In this document: positions 15,955 to 26,900 of the stretch, in pieces
Position numbering within the stretch: position 1 is the stretch's first letter
How the letters are laid out: every line of letters starts with the position of its first letter
Source of the DNA: Hydrogenophaga pseudoflava
GTDB taxonomy: Bacteria; Pseudomonadota; Gammaproteobacteria; Burkholderiales; Burkholderiaceae_C
DNA: 64,000 nucleotides
Direction: 5' to 3'
NCBI RefSeq assembly: GCF_031020795.1
Contig: NZ_JAVHJP010000004.1
Coordinates: forward strand, 1 to 64,000
Notes under the pieces: generated by a model
What the model was told of the DNA's origin: nothing
What the model saw: the letters and a program-made list of their open reading frames with translations, nothing else
Database searches by the model: none
Position numbers and translations under genes: made by a program

Positions 15955-16431
15955 ATGAACAACACTCTTTCACTGCGCGAGCGGATCGCGGCATTTCAGG
16001 CGGCCTACATCCGCTGCATCGACACCAACCAACTGGAAAGCTGGCCAGAGTTCTTTCTGCCTCAATGCCAATACACAGTGACCACGGCCGACAACCAGCG
16101 CGACGGCTTGGCCGCCGGCCTGATCTGGGCCAACAACCGCGCCATGTTGCAGGACAGAGTTTCGGCACTGCGCCACGCCAACGTCTACGAACGGCACAGC
16201 TACCGCCACCTCGTCGGCCTGCCCTTCATCACTGGTGAGCAGCCTGCAACAGCCAGTTGCGAAACGCCCTTCATGGTGGCCCGCATCATGCACGATGGGC
16301 ACACCGACCTCTACTTCACCGGCGTCTATCACGACGAGTTCGACGCTTCGGGCGATGCCCTGCTCCTGCGCAGCCGTGTTGTGGTGTGCGACAGCAGCCG
16401 CGTCGATATCCTGCTGGCCGTCCCGCTGTGA
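15955..16431 (+). CDS. tphA3: Terephthalate 1,2-dioxygenase, oxygenase small subunit
   Basis: This 158-residue protein has the cone-shaped beta-subunit fold of ring-hydroxylating dioxygenases. It includes an N-terminal helix LRERIAAFQAAYIRCIDTNQ, DRVSALRHANVYERHSYRHL and a C-terminal beta sheet. It stabilises the alpha-3 beta-3 hexamer and carries no cofactor. Start is ATG 15955, 11 bp after tphA2. The stop overlaps the GTG start of tphB (GTGA), so the two are translationally coupled. Confidence 0.9.
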   Translation: MNNTLSLRERIAAFQAAYIRCIDTNQLESWPEFFLPQCQYTVTTADNQRDGLAAGLIWANNRAMLQDRVSALRHANVYERHSYRHLVGLPFITGEQPATASCETPFMVARIMHDGHTDLYFTGVYHDEFDASGDALLLRSRVVVCDSSRVDILLAVPL

Positions 16432-17384
16432 TCTCACAGGCTGTTCGAATTGCATTGCCGCTGGGTGACCCCAACGGCATCGGACCGGAAATTGCGCTCA
16501 AGACAGCCGCAGCCTATGCGGGACGCCCCGATGTTTGCCTGACGCTGTTCGGGCCACAGGTTGTACTTCAGCAGACGGCGCAGTGCCTTGGGCTGACTGA
16601 CCTGTTGGCCGCCACGCCAGTGGTATCCACGGCGGCCATGCCGACCGGGACCTTCCAGCCTGGGCGGGTATGCGCTGAGGCTGGATCGGCCATGATCGCG
16701 GCTGCCAGTTCGGCCATCACCGCCACCCGGCGTGGCGATTTCGATGCGGTGGTGGCCGGCCCGCACCACGAAACCGCCGTGCATATGGCAGGCATCCCTT
16801 TTTCGGGCTACCCCTCGCTGGTGGCACGTGTCTGCGGCCAGCCCGAGGACAGCGTATTTTTGTTGCTGGTGGGCGGCGGCCTGCATATCGTGCATGCGAC
16901 GCTGCACGAGAGCGTGCAGCACGCTCTCGACCGCCTGACGTCTGAACTGATCGTGCAGGCTGCTCTGGCCGGCATGCGCGCCATGCAGCGCCTGGGCATG
17001 AACGCGCCGACCATCGGTCTGTTCGGCATCAATCCGCATGCAGGTGAAAACGGCCTGTTCGGAGATGCGGACGAGCGCATCACCAAGCCGGCCGCCGAAC
17101 GCCTGCGCGCCGTCGGCCTACAGGTAGACGGCCCTATTGGGGCAGACACTCTGCTGGCGGAGCGCCGCCACGACTTGTATGTCGCCATGCTGCATGACCA
17201 GGGCCATATCCCGATCAAGCTGTTGAGTCCCAAACAGGCCAGCGCCTTGTCAATCGGTGCCGACGTGATTCTGTCCAGCGTGGGTCACGGCAGCGCTATG
17301 GATATCGCTGGCCGGTGCATTGCCGATGCCAGGGCCATGATCAATACCGTCGCTCGGCTTGCTGCCGTGCCGGTCCCAACCTGA
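16428..17384 (+). CDS. tphB: Terephthalate dihydrodiol dehydrogenase (PdxA family)
   Basis: This 318-residue protein begins at GTG 16428, overlapping the tphA3 stop by four bases. It is a PdxA-like metal-dependent dehydrogenase. LPLGDPNGIGPEIALK starts the nucleotide-binding lobe, and conserved histidines lie in PHHETAVH, DQGHIPIK and SVGHGSAMDIAG. TphB oxidises and decarboxylates 1,2-dihydroxy-3,5-cyclohexadiene-1,4-dicarboxylate to protocatechuate. The alternative, PdxA of vitamin B6 synthesis, is excluded by context and by the close fit to TphB segments around FSGYPSL and HDLYVAMLHDQGHIPIKLL. Confidence 0.93.
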   Translation: MISQAVRIALPLGDPNGIGPEIALKTAAAYAGRPDVCLTLFGPQVVLQQTAQCLGLTDLLAATPVVSTAAMPTGTFQPGRVCAEAGSAMIAAASSAITATRRGDFDAVVAGPHHETAVHMAGIPFSGYPSLVARVCGQPEDSVFLLLVGGGLHIVHATLHESVQHALDRLTSELIVQAALAGMRAMQRLGMNAPTIGLFGINPHAGENGLFGDADERITKPAAERLRAVGLQVDGPIGADTLLAERRHDLYVAMLHDQGHIPIKLLSPKQASALSIGADVILSSVGHGSAMDIAGRCIADARAMINTVARLAAVPVPT

Positions 17385-17392
17385 ACCATTCA

Positions 17393-18412
17393 ATGACGAA
17401 TCAGATCAAGATCGAAGGCAGCGAAGTCGCCTTCTCCTGCGAGCACGGCGAGACTGTTCTCGATGCCGCCACACGCAACGGTATTGAACTGCCTTATTCG
17501 TGTCGCAAGGGCGTATGCGGCAATTGCCGCGGTTTGGTGCTCGAAGGCCAACTGGTGCCAAGCACCGCCGGCGGAAGCGCCGAGGCCGGCATTCACGCGC
17601 CCAACGAGCATCTGTTCTGCCATGCACAGGCTGCCAGCGACTTGCTGATCCGGCCTCGTAGTTGGCAGCGCATCGACCTGGACGCGCGCAAGACCCTGCA
17701 AGCCAAGGTGTTCCGCGTGACGCAGGCGGCCAGCGACGTGACCGTGCTGCAACTGCGCTTTGCCGCCGGCATGCGTGCGAAGTTCCTGGCCGGTCAGTAC
17801 CTGCAGGTAGTCCTGCCCGATGGCCAGCGCCGCTCTTACTCCATGGCCAATGCGCCGCATGAGAGCGATGGCGTGCAGTTGCATATCCGTCATGTGCCCG
17901 GAGGCCACTTCAGCAGGGACGTCTTGCCAGGCCTCAAACCTGGCGACTTCTTGCAGCTCGAATTGCCACATGGCGATTTCTGGCTGCGCGAGGACAGCGA
18001 GCGCCCCTTGGTCATGGTGGCGGGCGGTACCGGATTTGCCCCGCTCAAATCGATCATCGACCACATGGTGCGCCGCAAGATCGGCCGCCCACTGACGCTG
18101 TACTGGGGGTCGCGCCTGCCCGAAGGCCTTTATGCGCAGGAGGTTATCGCCCGGTGGCAGCAGGGCCAGCTACCCGATCTGCGCTATGTGCCTGTCGTCA
18201 GCGACGTCGGCGATGACATATCGTGGCGAGGCCGTACCGGCCTCGTTCACGAAGCCGTACTCGCGGATCAGGCGGACCTGAGCGGTCATGACGTCTACGC
18301 GTGTGGTGCACCGGCCATGGTGGCGGCACTTCGGCGCGCCTGTATTGAGCGGCGGGGCTTGCCGGAACAACGCTTTTTCAGCGACGCCTTTGTCAGCAAT
18401 CCACCTCACTAA
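17393..18412 (+). CDS. tphA1: Terephthalate 1,2-dioxygenase reductase
   Basis: This 339-residue reductase has an N-terminal plant-type [2Fe-2S] ferredoxin domain with C37, C42, C45 and C76 (CRKGVCGNC...CHAQA). An FAD-binding barrel follows with RRSYSMANAP, then an NAD(P)-binding lobe with MVAGGTGFAPLKS and a final FFSDAFV. It passes electrons from NAD(P)H to the Rieske centre of TphA2. Start is ATG 17393, 8 bp after tphB. It is the last gene of the operon. The gene order C-A2-A3-B-A1 is the one known from Comamonas. Confidence 0.93.
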   Translation: MTNQIKIEGSEVAFSCEHGETVLDAATRNGIELPYSCRKGVCGNCRGLVLEGQLVPSTAGGSAEAGIHAPNEHLFCHAQAASDLLIRPRSWQRIDLDARKTLQAKVFRVTQAASDVTVLQLRFAAGMRAKFLAGQYLQVVLPDGQRRSYSMANAPHESDGVQLHIRHVPGGHFSRDVLPGLKPGDFLQLELPHGDFWLREDSERPLVMVAGGTGFAPLKSIIDHMVRRKIGRPLTLYWGSRLPEGLYAQEVIARWQQGQLPDLRYVPVVSDVGDDISWRGRTGLVHEAVLADQADLSGHDVYACGAPAMVAALRRACIERRGLPEQRFFSDAFVSNPPH

Positions 18413-18506
18413 CTGGTAAGGACGGTGAGGGGAGGTCACAAGTTCGGGTCAAAAAGGGCCAGTCGGCGAGAACAGGTGGGCGGGCTGATTGGAGTCCAGA
18501 CTGCCT

Positions 18507-20043
18507 CTAACGTCGGATGCACTCGAGGAGTGCCTCGACGGGATGACGCAGACGTTTCTCCCTCAGCCGGGAGACCTGGCCGCGACAGGAATAGCCAGTG
18601 GCTAGCAGTTCTGCCTGTTCATGCGTGTCGACGATTCTCGCCCATGACTGTTCGAAGATCGCACGGGACGTCCTCACATTTCTCGCTTCGTGCCCATAGG
18701 TCCCCGACATTCCGCAACAGCCTGCGGCTGGTGTGCTGAGTTCAAGGTTTGCGCGTTGAAACAACTGGGTCCAGTCGCTGCTGCTCGACGATGCGTTCGT
18801 TTTCTCCGTGCAGTGCGGCAGCAGAACGTACTGACGGACGGGCGCAGTGCACCTCGACTCAGGGAACACGTTGAGCAGCCACTCCTGCGGCAACAGCACG
18901 TTGGGTGACTGATCGATGCCCAGCAGCTTCCGGTACTCCTGGCGATAGACGAGCGTCATCGCGGGATCGAGGCCTACCAGTGCGACACCCGATTCCGAGA
19001 TTCGCCGCAACTGGGCCGCGTTTTCGCGCGCCGCCTTGTCGAACGCCGACAGGAATCCCTGCACCTGAAGCGGCTTGCCGTTGGGAAGAAATGGGGCGAG
19101 GTAGACGCGAAAGCCCAGCCGCGACGCAAGCTCCATGAAGCTCGCGGCCACCGGTGATTCGAAGTAGCGTGTGAAGGCGTCCTGCACGAACACAACGGAG
19201 CGGACGCGCTGCGCAGATGTCAATGCACTCAGGCGCCGGACGGATGCGGTCTGCACGTTCCAGTGACGGGCGAACCGGGTCCAAGCGAACCGGCTGAGCA
19301 GGGGGCTGTCGACCATGCCGGCGTTCTTCTCAAGCCAGCGCTGGACAGGCGGCGCCGACATGAGTGTGTTGTAGAGCCCCGGCGCGTGAGCGAGATGCGG
19401 GATGGTGTACTCCAGCGAGCCTATCAGGTAGTCCCTGATGGGCCTCAGGTACCGGGCGTGATACAGCGCCAGGAACCTCGATCGAAACTCCGGGACGCTG
19501 ACCTGGACGGGGCATTGCCCAGCGCACGACTTGCAAGCGAGGCATCCAGCCATCGCGTCGTACACCTCGTGCGAGAAGTCGTCTACCCCATTTCGGGGCC
19601 CGCGCGTGTTGCGCCATCGTACGGGCAGGCTACGCAGAAAGGAGGGTGTGCTGCGCTCGGACTGGATGACGTCGACGCCCGCCTCCCCCTGCAGCCGAAG
19701 CCATTCACGGAAGAGTGACGCTCGTCCCTTGGGCGAATGCATGCGCTCGCGAGTCGCCTTCCAGGACGGGCACATGGCGTCGTCGGGGTCGAAGTTGTAG
19801 CAGGCGCCGTTGCCGTTGCACTTCAGGGCGGAACTGTAGCTTTGCCAGACCTGCGGATCGATCTGTCCGTCCGCGTCGCCGCGTAGCTGTACCTCGTCGA
19901 CTCGCGTCAACTGATGCCCTGAGCCTGAAGGGGTTGCGATCTTGCCGGGGTTGAGCTGGTTGTACGGATCGAAGGCGGCCTTCAGCGCCTGCAGCGACGG
20001 GTACAGCTCGCCGAAGAACGTGGGTGCGAACTCTGGCATGCGC
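18507..20043 (-). pseudogene. 5'-truncated FAD-linked oxidase/Fe-S protein (YdiJ-like)
   Basis: Recognisable sequence begins at about 20043 with MPEFAPTFFGELYPSLQALK and FDPYNQLNPGK, the last part of a type-4 FAD-oxidase domain. A [4Fe-4S] region follows, CNGNGACYN...MCPSWKATRERMHSPKGRAS, then a second cluster MAGCLACKSCAGQCP and a CCG domain with AAGCCGMSGTYGHE. YdiJ-type D-2-hydroxyacid dehydrogenases have about 1000 residues, so roughly the first 450, including the FAD-binding core, are missing. The frame stays open upstream to 20225 but that part shows no family resemblance. Without FAD binding it should be inactive. It looks like a recombination scar beside the tph genes. Confidence 0.7.
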
Positions 20044-20449
20044 GCTGATGCCGTGCTACCTGGCACCGTTACCCAGCGTGAATTGGCACCCTCTGCACGG
20101 CGCGAGATTCTCAGGGTCTGTGAGCGCTGGGGGTGGGGTGAAGAAGCTGCAGCACTCGGGGCGCTCGCGGTCGAGCAGGAAGCGATGGAGCCATGCTGGC
20201 CCGAGTGATCACGGCAGCGGCGCAAGTACCTGTCGATCTATTGAGACTGTCCGAAGGTTTGCAGCTCGCGTGCGTGGGATCCTGCCACTCCGACACGCTC
20301 ATGACCGTGGCCGTTGGCAACAACCCGTCAACCATGAACGTCTCAGATCAGCCCCAGAAACGGTCATGAAGCCGGTGAGCCCGAAAGGTTGCTCCTGGCC
20401 GATGGAGCGGAAGTTGATAGCCATGGCTGCGTGCCATCACCGGACAAAC
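20044..20449. other. Gene-free stretch at island/chromosome border
   Basis: I see no convincing coding sequence, RNA gene or insertion element on either strand in these 406 bp. Open frames here have no family features and atypical composition. It probably holds degraded sequence left by the event that removed the front of the dehydrogenase gene. Confidence 0.4.
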
Positions 20450-20473
20450 AGAAGCCCGCTTGAGCGGGCTTCT
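20450..20473. terminator. Hairpin terminator after gloA
   Basis: AGAAGCCCGCT (20450-20460) and AGCGGGCTTCT (20463-20473) form an 11-bp perfect inverted repeat with a very short loop. It lies 12 bp past the gloA stop, and the arms supply short A and T runs on both strands. It likely ends gloA transcription and could act in both directions. Confidence 0.75.
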
Positions 20474-20485
20474 GTTGCTTATCTG

Positions 20486-20935
20486 CTACGCGCTGCGTAG
20501 CGGATCGATGTTTTTGGCGTCCGATTGGCGTCTGTCGTCGTAAGTTGTTGATTCTCTTTGTATTAATTCGATCTTGTAGCCGTCGGGGTCGGTGACGAAG
20601 GCGATCACTGTGGTGCCGCCTTTGACCGGCCCAGCCTCGCGGGTGACCGTGCCACCGGCGGCGCGGATCTTGTCGCAGGCGGCGTAGGCGTCGGGCACAC
20701 CCAGCGCGATGTGGCCGTAGGCCGTGCCCAGTTCGTACTGCTCGACACCCCAGTTGTAGGTGAGTTCGATCTCGGCCTGGCCGGGGTTGCCACCTTCGAA
20801 GCCGAGGAAGGCCAGGGAGTATTTGTATTCCGGGTTCTCGGAGGTGCGCAGCAACTGCATGCCCAGCACCTGGGTGTAGAAGTCGATGGAGCGTTGCAGG
20901 TTGCCGACGCGCAGCATGGTGTGGAGGATTCGCAT
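20486..20935 (-). CDS. gloA: Lactoylglutathione lyase (glyoxalase I)
   Basis: This 149-residue protein has two VOC beta-alpha-beta repeats. It starts [20 protein letters not shown] and contains [25 protein letters not shown] and [14 protein letters not shown]. The likely Ni/Zn ligands are H5, E58 in the IELTYN strand, H77 and E124. It converts the hemithioacetal of methylglyoxal and glutathione to S-lactoylglutathione in the cytosol. It is the first clearly chromosomal gene right of the tph region. The Ser/Asp-rich tail after IQRES is a slight extension over the usual 135-140 aa. Confidence 0.93.
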   Translation of the reverse strand: MRILHTMLRVGNLQRSIDFYTQVLGMQLLRTSENPEYKYSLAFLGFEGGNPGQAEIELTYNWGVEQYELGTAYGHIALGVPDAYAACDKIRAAGGTVTREAGPVKGGTTVIAFVTDPDGYKIELIQRESTTYDDRRQSDAKNIDPLRSA

Positions 20936-21096
20936 GACAGGTCCCGAGTGCCGTGAATCGAGCAATTGTCCGTGCATTCCAATAACCCGCGTGGTGCCGC
21001 GCTCAATGGGTCCACTAAAGTCGGTCCCCAAACACGCCGATGTGAAGACGGGCCTGTCCTTTGGGTCCCTCTTGCGGTCACCGTGCCGTTCACCTG

Positions 21097-23139
21097 ATGA
21101 ATTTCGACCGCTTTGCGCCGGTCCGCCGTGTCGCGCTGGCTTATGCCCTGGTGTCCTTTGTCTGGATCCTTTTTTCGGACCGGGCGGCCGACGCTCTGTT
21201 CCCCGATCAGCAGACGCTCCGTTTGGTGCAGACCTGGAAGGGCTTGCTGTTCGTCCTGGTGACCACCGTGTTGTTGTATGCCGGCATGAAGAGGCTGTAC
21301 GCCAGGCTTCTTGAGTCCACCGACGAGCAGTTGCGGATCTCTCGTCGAGAAGCGCAAACGGCGTCCTTGTTGAAGGCCTTGGCCGAGTCCTCGACCGATG
21401 CGATCTTCGCGAAGGACCTGCAGGGGCGTTATCTGTTCTTCAATCAGGCGGCGGCCCGACAGACGGGGACCTCTCCCGATCAGGTGCTGGGGCAGGACGA
21501 CAACCTCCTGTTTCCGCCGGACCAGGCGGACATGGTGCGCGCCAATGATCGCCAGGCCATGGCCTTCGAACAGGCGCAAACCTTCGAGGAGCGTCTGGAA
21601 ACCCCGGAGGGCCCTCGCACCTTTCTCGCAACGAAGGGGGCACTGCGGGGCATCGATGGTGTCCTGGGATCGTTCGGTGTGTCGAGAGACATCACCGAGA
21701 TGGTCGCCGCGCGGCGGCTGCTGGAAGAGGGGGAGCGACGCTACCGGCTGATGTTCGAGCGGAATCCGCAGCCGATGTTTGTTTTCGACCTGCAGACGTT
21801 CCGGTTTCTGGCGGTCAACCAGGCCGCGGTGCTTCACTACGGGCACAGCCGCGAGGCGTTTCTCGCAATGTCCATCCAGGACCTGCGACCGACCGAGCAG
21901 GTCGCCGTCATGACGAAGATGATGGCTTCGCTTGAGGACCGAACCGAAGAGCGGGATTTCGGACCGGTGATCCACCAGACCGCCGCAGGGCAGCACATCG
22001 AGGTCAACCTGTCCTACAGCAACATGCCGTTCGAAGGGCGGCAGGCCCGGCTCGTGCTGGTGCACGACGTCACCCAGGTCAACCGGGTGGCCCGGGAGCG
22101 GGATGCGGCGCTCGAACGCCTCAACAGCATCATGAGCCGGGTGACCGACGGCTTCATGGCCTTGGGAGTCGATCAGCGCCTGACCTATGTCAACCGGCAG
22201 GCCGCTGCCTTGATTGATCCCTCGGCTTCACCGGCATCGCTGGTGGGCCAGCTCATCTGGGACCTGATGCCCGGCGCGGTGGGGACCCGCTACGCCGACG
22301 CCTTCTTCACCGCCATGGACAACGGCAGCCCCATGGTGGTGGAAGACTGGTTCGCACCATGGCAACGCTGGATCGAGTGCCGCGTGTATCCGTCCAGTGA
22401 GGGTGCTTCGGTGTACTTCACCGACATCAGCAAGCGGCGGACCATGGACATCGAGCTTGAGCAGTACCGAAACGAGCTTTCTGCGCTGGCAGCCCGCCTC
22501 ATGTCGCAGGAGCAGGCCACGACCCGCCGCATCGCGCAGTCCCTGCACGACCGCCTCGGTCAGCAGCTGAGCAGCGCCCGCCTGTATCTGGATGTGCTGC
22601 AGGCCTCGGTGGCGGAGGATCGCCCGTCGTCGTCGGCAGACATGGTGTCCAAGACGCTGCAGATGGTCACGGAGGCCATCGGCGAGGTGCGGCATGTGCT
22701 GCTGGAGTTGCGCCCGCCGCTGCTGGAGGAGCAGGGGCTGGCCGCCGCGCTGGACAACGAACTGCGCAGGTCGCCCGCGGCGAGCCTGGGCATACGCATC
22801 GGGCTGGACACCAGGGCGGAGGTGTGGGGTGTGCGCTGGCCGGACACGGTGGAATACGCGGCCTTCATGATCGTTCGCGAGGCCATCGCGAATGCACTGA
22901 GCCACGCCGACGCCGGGACGGTGGTGGTGTCGCTGGACGGTGACGTCGGGTTCATGTGCATTCGCGTGGAGGACGACGGGGTGGGCATTCCTGCTGGCCG
23001 GCAGAACGGTGTTCCGGGGCACCTGGGCATCGTCGGCATGCGAGAACGCGCGCAGGCGATCGGTGGTCGCTTGACCATCGGACCAGGGGCCGGCGGTGGC
23101 ACCGTGGTGGACTTCTGCATCGAGGAGCTGGAGCAGTGA
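21097..23139 (+). CDS. Membrane PAS-domain sensor histidine kinase (NarL-type, HisKA_3)
   Basis: The 680-residue protein has two N-terminal membrane segments (about 10-30 and 47-66). Three PAS domains follow at about 95-205, 212-330 and 340-450, then a HisKA_3 dimerisation domain with phospho-acceptor H484 in [10 protein letters not shown] and a HATPase with [12 protein letters not shown] and [12 protein letters not shown]. The signal is unknown. Its stop overlaps the GTG start of the response regulator by four bases, so the two form a cognate pair. No strong ribosome site precedes the ATG at 21097. Confidence 0.9.
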   Translation: MNFDRFAPVRRVALAYALVSFVWILFSDRAADALFPDQQTLRLVQTWKGLLFVLVTTVLLYAGMKRLYARLLESTDEQLRISRREAQTASLLKALAESSTDAIFAKDLQGRYLFFNQAAARQTGTSPDQVLGQDDNLLFPPDQADMVRANDRQAMAFEQAQTFEERLETPEGPRTFLATKGALRGIDGVLGSFGVSRDITEMVAARRLLEEGERRYRLMFERNPQPMFVFDLQTFRFLAVNQAAVLHYGHSREAFLAMSIQDLRPTEQVAVMTKMMASLEDRTEERDFGPVIHQTAAGQHIEVNLSYSNMPFEGRQARLVLVHDVTQVNRVARERDAALERLNSIMSRVTDGFMALGVDQRLTYVNRQAAALIDPSASPASLVGQLIWDLMPGAVGTRYADAFFTAMDNGSPMVVEDWFAPWQRWIECRVYPSSEGASVYFTDISKRRTMDIELEQYRNELSALAARLMSQEQATTRRIAQSLHDRLGQQLSSARLYLDVLQASVAEDRPSSSADMVSKTLQMVTEAIGEVRHVLLELRPPLLEEQGLAAALDNELRRSPAASLGIRIGLDTRAEVWGVRWPDTVEYAAFMIVREAIANALSHADAGTVVVSLDGDVGFMCIRVEDDGVGIPAGRQNGVPGHLGIVGMRERAQAIGGRLTIGPGAGGGTVVDFCIEELEQ

Positions 23140-23777
23140 GCGATATCTATCTGGTCGACGACCATGCCCTCATGCGGGACGGCCTGCGGGTGGTGCTGCA
23201 GCATGGGGGCCACCGCGTGGTGGGCGAGACGGGCGAGCTTGCGCAGGCGCTGTTGGACATTCCCCGGCTGACGCCTTGTGTGGTGCTGGTCGATCTCCAC
23301 CTGGGGGACCGATCAGGCATGGAGTTGCTGGAGCGGTTGCCGCAACTCACGCCGTTCACGCGCTACGTCGTGCTGACCATGCTGGCCCAGCCCGGCAACG
23401 TGGCGGAGGCGTTCCGGCTGGGCGCCAGCGGGTATGTGCTCAAGGGGTCGCCCGCCGCGGAGGTGCTGGCGGCGGTGGAACAGGTGCGGCTGGGGCGCCG
23501 TCACCTGGGGCCTGGCGTCAAGGAACTGGCCGACAGGGCGCTCGCCGATACCCATCCGGGCGGCGCACTCGGTCTCCTGTCTGCACGGGAACGGCAGATC
23601 GTGGTCATGGTGGTGAGGGGGCGCTCGAGTGCAGCGATCGGCGAGGTGCTGGGTCTGTCGCCCAAGACGGTGGATACGTACCGCAGCCGCCTCATGGGCA
23701 AGCTGCAGATGGCGGATGTTCCTGCGCTGGTGCGTCTGGCCATCCGCGAAGGCCTGATCAGTGCCGACGAGTCCTGA
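23136..23777 (+). CDS. NarL/FixJ-family response regulator
   Basis: This 213-residue regulator starts at GTG 23136 within the kinase stop (GTGA). The receiver domain has D8-D9, phospho-acceptor D53 in VLVDLHLGD, T81 and K103. A LuxR-type helix-turn-helix at about 147-205 contains LSARERQIVVMVVRG and LSPKTVDTYRSRLMGKL. Phosphorylation by the preceding kinase should control DNA binding. Target genes are not evident, and the large hybrid kinase downstream may share the signal. Confidence 0.92.
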   Translation: MSDIYLVDDHALMRDGLRVVLQHGGHRVVGETGELAQALLDIPRLTPCVVLVDLHLGDRSGMELLERLPQLTPFTRYVVLTMLAQPGNVAEAFRLGASGYVLKGSPAAEVLAAVEQVRLGRRHLGPGVKELADRALADTHPGGALGLLSARERQIVVMVVRGRSSAAIGEVLGLSPKTVDTYRSRLMGKLQMADVPALVRLAIREGLISADES

Positions 23778-23940
23778 CCGGTCGGATCCGCCCAGGCAGG
23801 CAATTCGGGAAGTGCGGTTGGACTTGGCGTGCTGAATTTAACGGCACAGCCCCTCTGGCGGCTTGGTCTGTTGATAGATCCCTACAGTCAAACGAAGTCA
23901 TTCACGGCAAAGTGTGTGGACGCTTGCGAGCACCTTTGTC

Positions 23941-26900
23941 ATGAACTTGTTGCCTATTTCCTCCGATTTGTCCCGACTCCAGACCCTGCGTTCGCTGGCC
24001 GAGCTCGACACCTCCGCCGACGCGACGCTGGACGATCTGGTTCGCATGGCGGCGCAGGCCTTGCGCTGCCCGGTTTCGGCCGTCTGCCTGGTGGACAACG
24101 ACCGGCACTGGATCAAGGCCTCTTACGGACTCGATCTGTCGGAGAAGCTGCACGACGCCCGATTTCATCTGCAGACCATTCAGGAGCGGGAGCTGGTCGT
24201 GGTGCCCGACGCGCGACTCGATCCCCGCTTCGCGGACAGTCCGATGGTGCAGCGCGAGAACGGGCTGAGGTTCTACGCCGGCGTCCCTCTGAGGATCGAT
24301 GGCCACGCGGTGGGCACGCTGTGCATCAGCGCTCCCGAGCCGCGCACGCCCGATCCGTCCGAACGGGGCCTGTTGGTGGACCTGGCGCATGCGGTCGAGC
24401 ACTGGTTCGTCAGCAGGCGGGAACAGGTCCGGCTGCGGGCGCGCGAGCGGGAGTTCAAGGAGCTGGCCGAGCAGATGCCCGGCGTCGTGTACCGGGCCGC
24501 TCTGGATGCGGACAGGTCCACCCTGTATGTGAGCTCCCGCGTGAGCGAGCTGGGGTTTTCGCCAGAGGAGTGGACGGCGAGACCGGACGCCTGGCTGAAC
24601 GCCCTGCACCCCGACGACCGGGACCGGACCCGCGACGAACTGCGCCGCGGAATCGACGGCGGGCTGTCCTTCACGCTGGAGTACCGGTTGCGGACCCGGT
24701 GGGGCGCCTGGAGACACTTCCAGGACATCATCCGGATCGTCACGCCGCCCGATGGTGAAGAGGCGCTGATCCAGGGCGTGATGCTGGACGTGACGGACCG
24801 GGTGCTGGCCCAGGCCGAACGCGATCTGTTGCTGCAGGACCTGCCCGATGCCGTGTTGATGCTGGATGTCCATCAGCGCATCACCGACGCCAACCCGCTG
24901 GCCCAGCGCCTGCTGGGCAAGTCGCTGCACGAGCTGCGCGGGCGCTACATCGGACACCTGCATCGGGAGGAGCTCAAGGCCGAACCGGCCGAACAGGGCA
25001 CCCGTGCATCGGCGGACGAACCGGACACCGTGGACTGGGAGTACTGGCACCCGGACGGGCGACTGCGCACGATCGAAGAGCGCCGGCGGGTCGTGGACGG
25101 CGGTGTGGAGATCCGCGTGTTGCGTGACGTGACCCACCGCCGGGAGGAGACAGGCTGGCTGCGGATGCTGGCGCAGGCCGCAGAGCAGGCCTCCGAGGCC
25201 ATCGTGATCACCGATCTGGCCGCCAACATCGTGTACGTGAACCACGCGATGTGCCAGACCTCGGGGTATTCGCGCGCCGAACTCATGGGGCGCAACTCGC
25301 GCATGCTGCAGTCGGGCATGACGCCCGATACGAGGTACCGAAAGCTCTGGGCAGCCCTGACGGCGGGCAAACCCTGGCGCGGTTTCCTGAACAACCGGCG
25401 CAAGGACGGGTCCCTCTACATCGAATTCGCGGTCATCACGCCGGTGAGGGACACCGAGGGGCGCATCACGCACTACCTCGCCGTCAAGGAGGACATCACC
25501 GACAAGCGGCGCATGAGCGAGGACCTGGCGCACTACCGGGCTCACATGGAGGAGCTGGTCGCGCAGCGCACCGCGGAACTCGAACGCGCCAAGCGCTCGG
25601 CCGAGCTTGCCAGTGCGGCCAAGAGTGCCTTTCTCGCCTCGATGAGCCACGAGATCCGAACGCCCATGAACGGGGTCATCGGTATCGCGGAGGTGCTGCA
25701 GCAGACGGCCCTGAGTCCTCATCAACGGGAGATGGTGGAGACGGTCAGCGAATCGGCCGAGGTGCTGCTGGCGCTGATCGACGAGATTCTCGATTTCTCG
25801 AAGATCGAGGCGGGGCGGCTGGAACTGGTGCCCGCGCCATTCCAGTTGCGCCGTCTGCTGGAACGCGTCAGCGACGCGGTGCTGTCGGTGGCCGTTGCGA
25901 AGTCGGTTCGGCTGCACGTCTTTGCCCACCCGTCACTGGCGGAGCGCTGGGTGGGCGACGCTTCCAGACTGCGGCAGGTGTTGATGAACCTGGTCGGCAA
26001 TGCCATCAAGTTCTCGGCCGGGCTCGAGCGGACCGGCCGCGTGTCTCTGCGTGCGCTGCCCTCGCAAGGCGGGGGTCTCTGTTTCGAGGTGAGTGACAAC
26101 GGCATCGGCATGTCCGAGGACGTTCTCAAACGGATCTTCCAGCCCTTTGTCCAGGGCGATGCATCGACCAACAGCAACTACGGCGGGACCGGTCTTGGTC
26201 TGACGATTTGTCAGCGACTGATTGCAGCGATGGCCGGAGCCATCGCCGTGCGCAGCACGCCGGGCGCCGGCACCACGTTTTCGGTGGACATCCCCTTGTC
26301 CAGCATGGCGGACGTGGTCAGTCCGTTTTCGGTGGCGCTTGAGGGACTGAACTGCGCCCTCGACGTCGAGCCGGAGGACCCCGCCGACGACTGGCGCAGC
26401 GTGCTCGAGTCGGCGGGGGTGTCCACGTCTTCCGAGCAGCCGCCGGACGTGCGCATCAGCGCTGGCTGGTCGGAACACCCGCCTGTGGTCTCGGTGTCGG
26501 CACCACCCTGTCCGACGGTGTTTCTGCAGCCGCGGGCCAGAGACGAACCCTGGGTCAGGGACGATGGATGCGTGGACCTGCACGCCGAAGGCATGCACCG
26601 GGACGATCTTCTGCTGGCGGTCGCATTTGCCTCCCGCAGGGCTTCGCCGGTGGCGCTCCCGCCCGCTCCGGCCGCGCTCAAGCCCAACAGTCTGGAGGAG
26701 CACGCACGGGGAAGGGCGGTGCTGGTCGCCGAGGACAACGAAATCAACCAGCGCGTGATCTCGCAGCAGCTGAAACTGCTCGGGTTAAGGGCTGAGGTGG
26801 TGAACAACGGAAAGGAAGCGCTTGCGCGCTGGAAGCAGGACCGGGACCGCTATGCGCTGCTGATGACGGACTTGTTGATGCCTGAGCTGAATGGACTGGA

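Noticed and set aside
18507..20225. Intact 572-residue Fe-S oxidoreductase
   Set aside because: The first 60 residues show no family resemblance and the preceding FAD-binding core is missing, so I treat it as a remnant.
20605..22065. Long open frame of about 486 codons on the minus strand under the sensor kinase
   Set aside because: It is antisense to gloA's upstream region and a well-supported kinase gene. Its composition (His/Arg/Gln/Gly-rich) is typical of a GC-rich shadow frame, with no family motif.
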